Source: Bacillota bacterium (GTDB taxonomy: Bacteria > Bacillota > Clostridia > Peptostreptococcales > Anaerovoracaceae). From it: DNA of 5,952 nucleotides. Where the stretch lies: NCBI GenBank assembly GCA_029266295.1, contig JAQSXD010000245.1, positions 1 to 5,952 on the forward strand. Reading direction: 5' to 3'. A model generated the notes under the pieces. It had not been told where the DNA came from. It saw only the letters and a program-made list of their open reading frames with translations, and searched no databases. The translations under genes and the position numbers were made by a program. Below, piece after piece: positions 1 to 4,267 of the stretch (its first letter is position 1; each line of letters opens with the position of its first letter).

Positions 1-258
1 AATTACCAGCCAAACTGCAGAAATCCCCTTTTTCACAGTAGGCCGTTTTTCTGCATCCAACTGTCGAATTGCAGAATCCGCTTTAATTTTTGCGGCAAGT
101 TGATTTGGCGATCCCAGCTCTTCTAAAACCTTTTGCTCGTTCTCTTCCCCTGCATCATCAAAGTACTCATGATAATAATCCAAAGCAGCCTGTCGCTCTT
201 CCGCCGGCATCCGGGACAGCTCCTGCTCCAAATTTCTAAAAAATTCCGATCTATTCAT
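1..258 (-). CDS. HAAS/DUF1700 family membrane protein, N-terminal part (runs off the left edge)
   Basis: The 86 visible codons start MNRSEFFRNLEQELSRMP and continue with EERQAALDYYHEYFDDA and then LEELGSPNQLAAKIKAD. This is the alpha-helical HAAS (DUF1700) domain: a short cytosolic helical domain with a YYxEYFDD motif and an E-LG-P turn. It is followed by KKGISAVWLVI, where the first membrane helix begins at the edge. Family knowledge: HAAS proteins are usually encoded directly after a PadR regulator, and the domain is thought to help control the partner or the membrane protein itself; the biochemical role is poorly known. Start choice: ATG at 258 has GGAGG (267-271) 8 nt upstream, and the ORF overlaps the padR stop by 8 nt (ATGAATAG), so translation is probably coupled. 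The C-terminal part lies outside the window, so full length and membrane topology cannot be judged. Confidence 0.88.
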   Translation of the reverse strand, partial: MNRSEFFRNLEQELSRMPAEERQAALDYYHEYFDDAGEENEQKVLEELGSPNQLAAKIKADSAIRQLDAEKRPTVKKGISAVWLVI

Positions 259-571
259 CGTCATCCCCTCCACATAAAAGTTGATCGACTTGCGTCTTAT
301 ACAAAATCCAATCGCTTTTGTAATCCTCATATTTTTTCTTGCCAACCTCGGTAATGGCATAGTACCTCCGGTTCCTCCCCTGAAACGGCTGATCGTAAGT
401 GGTTAGACAACCATCCTTTTGCAGCCGCCTGAGCACCGGGTACAATGTGGATTCCGAGATATCTGTAACACCTCTCATGGTTTGCGTCAGAATATATCCG
501 TAAGTGTCCCCTCTTGAAAGCACTGCCAACACGCAGGCGTCCAGCAGAGTTGATCCCACCTGAAACCCCAT
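251..571 (-). CDS. PadR family transcriptional regulator
   Basis: A 106-residue winged-helix protein. The N-terminal helix LLDACVLAVLSRGDTYGYIL (9-28) is the classic PadR opening. SESTLYPVLRRLQKDGCL (39-56) is the recognition helix with the family's TLYPxLxRLxxxG signature, and GRNRRYYAITEVGKK (65-79) is the beta-wing. A short C-terminal helix follows (about 81-99) and would form the dimer interface, so this is the small PadR-s2 type without a long effector domain. Proteins of this type act in the cytosol, generally as repressors of their own operon and of a neighbouring membrane protein gene. The start ATG at 571 has AAGGAGG (579-585) 7 nt upstream. The gene overlaps the HAAS gene by 8 nt and the two form an operon. 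The promoter upstream contains a dyad fitting autorepression (inference). The inducer is unknown. Confidence 0.95.
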   Translation of the reverse strand: MGFQVGSTLLDACVLAVLSRGDTYGYILTQTMRGVTDISESTLYPVLRRLQKDGCLTTYDQPFQGRNRRYYAITEVGKKKYEDYKSDWILYKTQVDQLLCGGDDDE

Positions 572-631
572 TCCGATACCTCCTTTAATGATTCTGCTTA
601 TACTAGTTTGTGTTTAATATTATTCTATATT

Positions 632-656
632 CAATACTATACGATGTATAATATTG
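632..656. promoter_or_regulatory. Candidate PadR operator (25-bp imperfect palindrome)
   Basis: CAATACTATAC (632-642) and GTATAATATTG (646-656) are inverted repeats matching at 10 of 11 positions around a 3-bp centre. The dyad covers the -10 box and most of the spacer of the padR promoter, so bound repressor would block RNA polymerase. PadR proteins commonly bind AT-rich dyads with ATAC/GTAT-like half-sites. That it is the operator is inferred from position and symmetry. Confidence 0.6.
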
Positions 657-664
657 TTTGTCAA
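636..664 (-). promoter_or_regulatory. Sigma-A-type promoter of the padR operon
   Basis: On the minus strand, TTGACA (664-659), a 17-bp spacer and TATAGT (641-636) form a near-consensus housekeeping promoter. It lies about 60 nt upstream of the padR start, and nothing else lies between it and the padR ribosome binding site. Confidence 0.85.
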
Positions 665-709
665 CAACTAATGTTACATTTTGGTGAAACATAATCTGAT
701 CAAGATGGC

Positions 710-753
710 AAAAAAACCGGAGTGCGTGGCCATGAACAGGCAGCCGCGCCCCG
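710..753 (-). terminator. Intrinsic terminator after the shikimate-kinase-like gene
   Basis: Read on the minus strand, a GC-rich arm CGGGGCGCGGCTGCC, a loop of about 7 nt and GGCCACGCACTCCGG form an imperfect hairpin with a few mismatches, followed at once by seven T. It lies about 50 nt past the stop of the gene at 802-1314 and before the padR promoter, separating the two transcription units. Confidence 0.75.
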
Positions 754-801
754 ATTTTTATATTACGTCAAAGCTTTGCGAAAAAAACTATTTGTTGATT
801 C

Positions 802-1314
802 TTAACAATTCTGCTCCATTTCCATCACTGTCCCCCGTATTTTCTGGGCAAGATCTTGAATGGAAAGCCCCCCTGCCTTAATCACCAGATGTGCGTACTT
901 CTCATATAAAGGAACCCTCTCATGGTAGAGATCCTCAAGCGTCTGACCTTCTTTTATCGAAATCCCCCGCTCCGCCAGGTCCCCAAGGCGGCTCTCAATC
1001 TCTTCGAGGGGAAGGCAAAAATATACGACAATCGCAGTTTTTGCATAGTGTTCCATTGCCTCTCTTCCATATACGACGCTCCCACCCGTCGCAACAACTG
1101 TATTGCCTCCGCCGATCTGAAGATTGACTTCATTTTCAATTCGGTTAAACGTATCGGGCCCATCGACTTCCAAGATTTCGCTGAGAAGCCTCCCCTCCCG
1201 TTCTTGAATTAATAGGTCCGCATCAATAAAATGGAATCCCATAATCTTTGCAAGGATAACGCCCACTGTGCTTTTTCCGCAGCCCGGCATTCCGATTAAA
1301 ACGATATTTTTCAT
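802..1314 (-). CDS. Shikimate kinase-like P-loop kinase with altered substrate-site residues
   Basis: A 170-residue protein of the size and fold order of shikimate kinase (ATP + shikimate to shikimate 3-phosphate, chorismate pathway, cytosol). Visible motifs: Walker A GMPGCGKST (8-16); DAD (31-33), where D33 aligns with the conserved shikimate-binding Asp; a TGGS motif (76-79) at the position of the usual GGG; a lid segment with R116; and RVPLYEKYA (133-141), whose R133 matches the conserved Arg that binds shikimate. Two departures: the FRxxE motif reads FNRIE, so the first substrate-binding Arg is N57, and the third Gly of GGG is S79. ATP-dependent kinase activity is well supported, the substrate less so, and I therefore give no aro symbol. 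The start ATG at 1314 has GGAGG (1320-1324) 5 nt upstream. The gene stands alone, with its own promoter and terminator and no other aromatic pathway gene in view. Confidence 0.85.
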   Translation of the reverse strand: MKNIVLIGMPGCGKSTVGVILAKIMGFHFIDADLLIQEREGRLLSEILEVDGPDTFNRIENEVNLQIGGGNTVVATGGSVVYGREAMEHYAKTAIVVYFCLPLEEIESRLGDLAERGISIKEGQTLEDLYHERVPLYEKYAHLVIKAGGLSIQDLAQKIRGTVMEMEQNC

Positions 1315-1371
1315 ACTAGCCTCCGTCCCGTTGTTCTATTCCTATAGTTCTCAATTAGCTGCATCACCATC

Positions 1372-1388
1372 CCGTTCCTATGGAACGG
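1372..1388. repeat. Perfect inverted repeat in the leader of the shikimate-kinase-like gene
   Basis: CCGTTCC and GGAACGG are exact complements separated by 3 nt. The repeat lies in the 5' leader, between the promoter and the ribosome binding site, so it would form a stable 7-bp hairpin in the RNA. It could also be a protein binding site. One arm could alternatively pair with bases beside the ribosome binding site (see findings). Confidence 0.6.
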
Positions 1389-1448
1389 TTTCCGACACGA
1401 CCTTTGACAAAAATGATACGATTACATTTTCTTTTTTATGATTCTCCA

Positions 1449-1457
1449 ATTATAGCA
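1449..1457 (-). promoter_or_regulatory. Extended -10 promoter of the shikimate-kinase-like gene
   Basis: The minus strand reads TGCTATAAT (1457-1449): a perfect -10 hexamer with the TGn extension. The -35 position, 17 bp further up, falls on the T-run of the preceding terminator (TTTTTA, poor match), which fits an extended -10 promoter that depends little on a -35 box. The predicted leader is about 130 nt. Confidence 0.65.
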
Positions 1458-1471
1458 TGCATTCCCACAAT

Positions 1472-1509
1472 TAAAAATACCGCTGGCGATTATTGAGGCC
1501 TGCGGTATT
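1472..1509 (-). terminator. Intrinsic terminator of the merR-gyrI operon
   Basis: Read on the minus strand, AATACCGC pairs with GCGGTATT, and GGC with GCC further in across one A-A mismatch; the hairpin is followed by a T-rich run. It begins 8 nt after the stop codon of the GyrI-like gene. Confidence 0.75.
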
Positions 1510-1516
1510 CGCACTA

Positions 1517-2212
1517 TTATTTTACCGGACAACGCAAGACTGTTTTTAGCTTATCGTGCTCAGTTTTTCTTGGGTCATTCAAATAGATCTCATGGTGTCT
1601 CCGTACCGTACCGTCACCAAGTATCTGACCTGCAGCGTTGCAAAGGTTGTTTGCCGCCATGAACTTCTCCATTGCAGCAAGCGATTTCGGCTCATCATCA
1701 TAGGGTCCAAGGTGCATCATCTGTATGCATAAGCCCTCTTCAAAGGAAACCAGCCGTGCTGAAGAAGGATCAAACTCGGGTTTCCTTCGAATTACTTCTT
1801 CACAGGCGAGGTCAAAGATCTCCTGATTGACAAACTCGGGCTGCCGGATCATCGAAGTCCAGCAATACCGATCTTTCTTTGAATAATCGTGGATCTCATT
1901 ATTTTCCGAAAGCCACCAAAGGCCCTCCAGCGGAGGAACCACATAGGAAAAATAACCAGGAGGACGTTGAGGTCCTTTTCCGCTCATTTTAATGGCATAG
2001 GACAATGCATACAACAGCCCCACCGCTGTCTGATATTCCCCTGCCGGATCATTTGGGTTTCCTTTCCCATCCACCATAAGAAACGAGATGGACGGGACCT
2101 GTATCAAGGAAGGCTGCGGTTTCGGCTGGTATAAATCCTTATATTCCTTCTTATAGTCCAGCTTCTTTTCAGTGCTGACGGAGCTTGTATCGTTTTTTAT
2201 CTGCCTTTCCAT
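1517..2212 (-). CDS. Free-standing GyrI-like small-molecule-binding domain protein
   Basis: A 231-residue protein of the GyrI-like family. Recognisable segments are DYKKEYKDLYQPKPQPSLI (19-37), the first domain strand IQVPSISFLMVDGKGNPND (37-55), a helical part EYQTAVGLLYALSYAIKM (59-76), YVVPPLEGLWW (90-100), and a second half with CIQMMHLGPYDDEP (162-175) and the closing HHEIYLNDPRKTEHDKLKT (206-224). Family members bind bulky hydrophobic or cationic compounds. Some protect cells from toxins, and a few GyrI-like proteins have been reported to hydrolyse cyclopropane-bearing DNA-alkylating compounds; whether this one is an enzyme cannot be told from sequence. It has no signal peptide or membrane helix, so it is cytosolic. 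An upstream in-frame ATG at 2239 exists, but ATG at 2212 has AGGAGGGG (2220-2227) 7 nt before it and lies 4 nt after the merR stop, so I chose 2212. It shares an operon with the MerR regulator, whose sensor domain is related. Confidence 0.9.
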   Translation of the reverse strand: MERQIKNDTSSVSTEKKLDYKKEYKDLYQPKPQPSLIQVPSISFLMVDGKGNPNDPAGEYQTAVGLLYALSYAIKMSGKGPQRPPGYFSYVVPPLEGLWWLSENNEIHDYSKKDRYCWTSMIRQPEFVNQEIFDLACEEVIRRKPEFDPSSARLVSFEEGLCIQMMHLGPYDDEPKSLAAMEKFMAANNLCNAAGQILGDGTVRRHHEIYLNDPRKTEHDKLKTVLRCPVK

Positions 2213-2216
2213 GCGA

Positions 2217-3020
2217 CTACCCCTCCTGAACAGGAACAATAATATCAGTAATATAGCTGTCCTCGTTCCCTTTGAAGATCATTCCCGGTCCTTTCCGATA
2301 AACTTCCCGTGACGGTATCACACACGTAAGACCATGCTCCCCTGCATAATCAAAAATTGCTTTGTAAGCCAAATTCAACTTTCGATAGCTACCCACGTGG
2401 GTTGTGCAGATCGCCCGTATTGCAGGCAGCTTTTTCCCTTCAACATCAGGATAGCGAATGAGTCTCTTCGTCGGCAGACACAGTTCCAAATCTGCATCTC
2501 CCTCACGATACTCCGGATCATGATAGCATTGGATGGGATCCCCTGCCCCCTGATCCTTCACGGCTTTGTAAAGTTTGCCGATGTATTTGCCTATCTCGTC
2601 GTATTTCCCACGATATCTGATTGCAGCCACAATGACCGTCGGAATATCCTTTACCTCAATTTGATAGCTCATATTTTTCTCCTCTCTATCCTTTGGTTTG
2701 ATGTAGAGGTTCATTTTCTTGATCAGCGCCCTTTCTTTCAAAATCTGATTTTTTACCATGGTTCTTTTTTCCTCCAAATAGCAGGTCAGATCCGACTCAT
2801 CCAAGCAGTTTTCAAGCACATCTCGAATTTCTGCAATAGAAAAATCTAAGCTGCGAAGCAGCAGAATCCTCTGGGCTTTGGTAAAATCGTCTTCGCTGTA
2901 ATAACGATATCCAGTCCCCGAATTCCTGTATGCGGGAGTCAGGATGGTTTCCTCGTCATAATAACGCAATGCTTTCACCGAGATATTTGTTATTTTTGAA
3001 AATTCGCTGATTTTATACAT
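2217..3020 (-). CDS. MerR family activator with C-terminal GyrI-like ligand-binding domain (BmrR/BltR type)
   Basis: A 267-residue regulator. The MerR DNA-binding head spans about residues 1-70: YKISEFSKITNISVKALRYYDE (2-23) is the helix-turn-helix with the RYYDE signature, and TGYRYYSEDDF (36-46) forms the wing. A long dimerisation helix follows (about 75-108), then a basic linker and a GyrI-like effector domain from about 118 to 266 (starting YQIEVKDIPTVIVAAIRYRG). MerR activators of this build (BmrR, BltR, TipA) bind drugs in the C-terminal domain and untwist a promoter with a long spacer; such a promoter lies just upstream. Two adjacent ATGs occur at 3023 and 3020. GAGG is 3 nt from the first and 6 nt from the second, so 3020 is preferred. 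The end of the gene carries the ribosome binding site for the GyrI-like gene, indicating one operon. A strong in-frame internal start lies at residue 117. Confidence 0.93.
   Translation of the reverse strand: MYKISEFSKITNISVKALRYYDEETILTPAYRNSGTGYRYYSEDDFTKAQRILLLRSLDFSIAEIRDVLENCLDESDLTCYLEEKRTMVKNQILKERALIKKMNLYIKPKDREEKNMSYQIEVKDIPTVIVAAIRYRGKYDEIGKYIGKLYKAVKDQGAGDPIQCYHDPEYREGDADLELCLPTKRLIRYPDVEGKKLPAIRAICTTHVGSYRKLNLAYKAIFDYAGEHGLTCVIPSREVYRKGPGMIFKGNEDSYITDIIVPVQEG
2670..2683 (-). promoter_or_regulatory. Internal ribosome binding site and in-frame ATG inside merR
   Basis: Within merR the minus strand reads AGGAG (2683-2679), 6 nt, then ATG (2672-2670), in frame with the MerR protein. 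This is a better site than the one before the merR start itself. Initiation here would give a 151-residue protein (2217-2672) consisting only of the GyrI-like domain, starting MSYQIEVKD. The GAG GAG codons may simply encode the charged linker, so use as a start is inferred. Confidence 0.4.
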
Positions 3021-3035
3021 CATTCACCTCTTCGC

Positions 3036-3045
3036 CTGTATACAG
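3036..3045. repeat. 10-bp perfect palindrome in the merR leader
   Basis: CTGTATACAG is self-complementary and lies between the predicted merR transcription start and its ribosome binding site. Its role is unknown and it could be chance. Confidence 0.3.
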
Positions 3046-3089
3046 AGATCGATCCGCCTGAACACGGCATCTATACCGAGGCTAACCAC

Positions 3090-3121
3090 AGTATAGACGC
3101 TCCACCGCAGGGGAAGGTCAA
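3090..3121 (-). promoter_or_regulatory. MerR-type promoter and operator of the merR-gyrI operon
   Basis: The minus strand shows TTGACC (3121-3116), an overlong 20-bp spacer, and TATACT (3095-3090). A 24-bp dyad (3119-3096) fills the spacer: GAC at one end and GTC at the other, TCC facing GGA further in, and GC at the centre; 8 of 12 position pairs match. A 19-20 bp spacer filled by a dyad with CTCC/GGAG-like arms is the hallmark of promoters switched on by MerR-family proteins, so the operon is probably autoactivated when ligand binds. The start of transcription would be about 60 nt before the merR ATG. Confidence 0.8.
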
Positions 3122-3122
3122 T

Positions 3123-3299
3123 TAGGAAATCTGCAATCTGCGATTCTTTTTCCGGAACGTAGCCATAAGAGGTATCAAGAGCCAGAATGATTTGTGCCCG
3201 TCGGATCAGTTTTGCAGAATGGATGCCGCTGGAAATATACTCCCTTAAGGTTGAGCGCTCATCTCTCGAAAGCTTTATCTGAGTTTTAATATTCGCCAT
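3123..3299 (-). pseudogene. IS630-like transposase, truncated N-terminal fragment
   Basis: From ATG at 3299, about 59 codons resemble the N-terminus of IS630-family transposases: MANIKTQIKLSRDERSTLRE (1-20), then ISSGIHSAKLIRRAQIILAL (22-41) and PEKESQIADFL (49-59). This is the first helix-turn-helix region, where the family has the RRAQxIL stretch and an E-x-x-IA-x-L helix. The rest of the DNA-binding region and the whole DDE catalytic domain (about 250 more residues) are missing. The frame stays open to 3024, but those codons run through the merR promoter and operator and look like no transposase, so they are a fortuitous extension. An upstream extension to 3374 also lacks family character. 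AAGGG lies upstream of ATG 3299 at rather long spacing. I see no second terminal inverted repeat. The fragment should be transpositionally dead. Confidence 0.7.
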
Positions 3300-3390
3300 A
3301 ATTGATATCCCTTCTATGTATAATTTATCACATATACAGGATGTCTTAAACATAATTCCAGCTTCGCTGGGCACAGAGATAAAAAAATGA

Positions 3391-3438
3391 GCTGCGCACC
3401 AGCGTTTTTTTAAACGTTAGTGCGGCAGCCCCTTTTTT
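3391..3438 (+). terminator. Strong hairpin with T-runs on both sides (bidirectional terminator-like element)
   Basis: GCTGCGCACCAGCGTTT (3391-3407) pairs with AAACG...GCAGC (3412-3429) with one bulge, one mismatch and one G-T pair. On the plus strand it is followed by CCC and six T; on the minus strand seven T follow (plus 3387-3381). It could stop transcripts in both directions, yet no plus-strand gene ends here, so it is either a relic or a mobile hairpin. Its right arm resembles the hairpin after the anti-sigma gene (14 of 16 bases). Confidence 0.65.
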
Positions 3439-3618
3439 CAAAACAATCCACACACGTCATGAAAATACTGCTAAAATAATGTAAGGATATGTAAAGGCGG
3501 CGCCGCCGATTTGCTGATCGAAATGAGAAACGTGAATTTTAAAACATCATCATGTATCCCGACATAAAGACGAAAGGTGCCGCCAGGGTTGTCCCGGCGG
3601 CATTTCACATTCTTCCAT
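3439..3618. other. Noncoding stretch with two GC-rich dyads upstream of the sigma gene
   Basis: I find no supportable gene between 3300 and 3723 apart from the elements listed separately. Within this part, GGCGGCGCCGCC (3496-3507) is a perfect 12-bp palindrome. A second dyad at 3578-3602 pairs TGCCGCC with GGCGGCA and GGG with CCC around a TTGT loop with a single bulged A. The second may be a weak terminator or RNA hairpin, but the bases after it are not a clean T-run on either strand. I do not recognise a known riboswitch. Confidence 0.45.
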
Positions 3619-3646
3619 TGGACAAAACGAATATTGCGAATAAAAT
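3619..3646 (+). promoter_or_regulatory. Probable promoter of the sigma/anti-sigma operon
   Basis: TGGACA (3619-3624), a 16-bp spacer and TAAAAT (3641-3646) each match the housekeeping consensus at 5 of 6 bases. The predicted start is about 70 nt upstream of the sigma ATG. I looked for an ECF-type autoregulatory promoter (AAC-type -35, CGT-type -10) and found none that convinced me. Confidence 0.5.
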
Positions 3647-3723
3647 AAGCATAGTAAAAAAATGCAAAAATCTGAAAGATTTCACCTTGACCGGTGTTTA
3701 TTATAGTGAAAGGGGTGATGAGT

Positions 3724-4266
3724 ATGGATGATCGGGAGATTCTCGCAGGTTTGAAACGGCTGGATGAAACAGCTTATGAAGCGTTGATGGACAAATATTT
3801 CAGATATGTTGGAGCGGTTGTGGTCAGGACGGCAGGAAACAGGCTACCGCTGCAGGACATTGAAGAGATATGCTCCGATACCTTTATTAAAATATGGTTT
3901 TCTTCCGGAACGATTCAGCTGACAGGGGAAAATCTGAAAGGCTACATAGGGATAACTGCAAGAAATCTGACGTTGAATGTACTGCGCGGCAAGCGAAAGA
4001 CTTTTACGGACAATCTGGAAGCAGATATGGTCAGTTGCCGGTCTGCAGAGGATTATGCGGTATTGGGAGAGGAAATGGGGGCACTAAAAGAGATGATAAA
4101 CACTTTGGCGCCGTTGGACCGGGAGATATTCATCAGAAGGTATTTTTATCTGGAACGTGTCATGGATATCGCGCGGGAGAAAGGACTAAACGAGAAAACG
4201 GTTAGCACAAAGCTAAGCAGGGCAAGGCAGCGGCTGCAGCTTGCGATTGATAAAGGGGGGATATGA
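3724..4266 (+). CDS. ECF-type RNA polymerase sigma factor
   Basis: A 180-residue sigma-70 family protein with only regions 2 and 4, as in extracytoplasmic function sigma factors. Region 2 covers about 14-92: ETAYEALMDKYFRYVGAVV, then DIEEICSDTFIKIWF (45-59; the D-EE--SDTFIKIW core-binding signature) and LKGYIGITARNLTLNVLRGK (71-90; -10 recognition and melting). A short linker follows, then region 4 (121-173): INTLAPLDREIFIRRYFY and the -35-binding helix-turn-helix MDIAREKGLNEKTVSTKLSR (147-166). Upstream in-frame ATGs exist at 3694 and 3718, but ATG 3724 has AAAGGGG (3709-3715) 8 nt before it and is the best start. The stop is 1 nt before the next gene. Such factors direct RNA polymerase to a small regulon once released from their membrane anti-sigma partner; the signal here is unknown. 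Confidence 0.93.
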   Translation: MDDREILAGLKRLDETAYEALMDKYFRYVGAVVVRTAGNRLPLQDIEEICSDTFIKIWFSSGTIQLTGENLKGYIGITARNLTLNVLRGKRKTFTDNLEADMVSCRSAEDYAVLGEEMGALKEMINTLAPLDREIFIRRYFYLERVMDIAREKGLNEKTVSTKLSRARQRLQLAIDKGGI

Positions 4267-4267
4267 A

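Noticed and set aside
922..1212. Plus-strand open frames opposite the shikimate-kinase-like gene
   Set aside because: They are antisense shadows of a gene with clear motifs, without ribosome binding sites or recognisable domains.
1404..1409. Plus-strand TTGACA as a promoter -35 box
   Set aside because: No acceptable -10 hexamer occurs 16-18 bp downstream, and no plus-strand gene follows.
1325..1448. T-box or other known riboswitch in the long leader of the kinase gene
   Set aside because: I find no T-box sequence (AGGGTGGNACCGCG-like) and no match to a riboswitch core I know; only the inverted repeat is supportable.
2334..2849. Plus-strand open frame of 171 codons opposite merR
   Set aside because: It lies fully antisense to a well-supported MerR gene, has no ribosome binding site I can defend, and its residues (many Ile, Cys, Phe) look like a shadow translation.
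3024..3374. A continuous minus-strand open frame of 116 codons as a real protein
   Set aside because: Only about 59 codons look like a known family (IS630 transposase N-terminus). The tail runs through the merR promoter, operator and leader, and the first 25 codons have no family character. It is kept as a pseudogene fragment.
3687..3706. TTGACC with TTATAG close to the sigma start as its promoter
   Set aside because: The spacing is only about 8 bp, far too short, and transcription would start at or inside the ribosome binding site.
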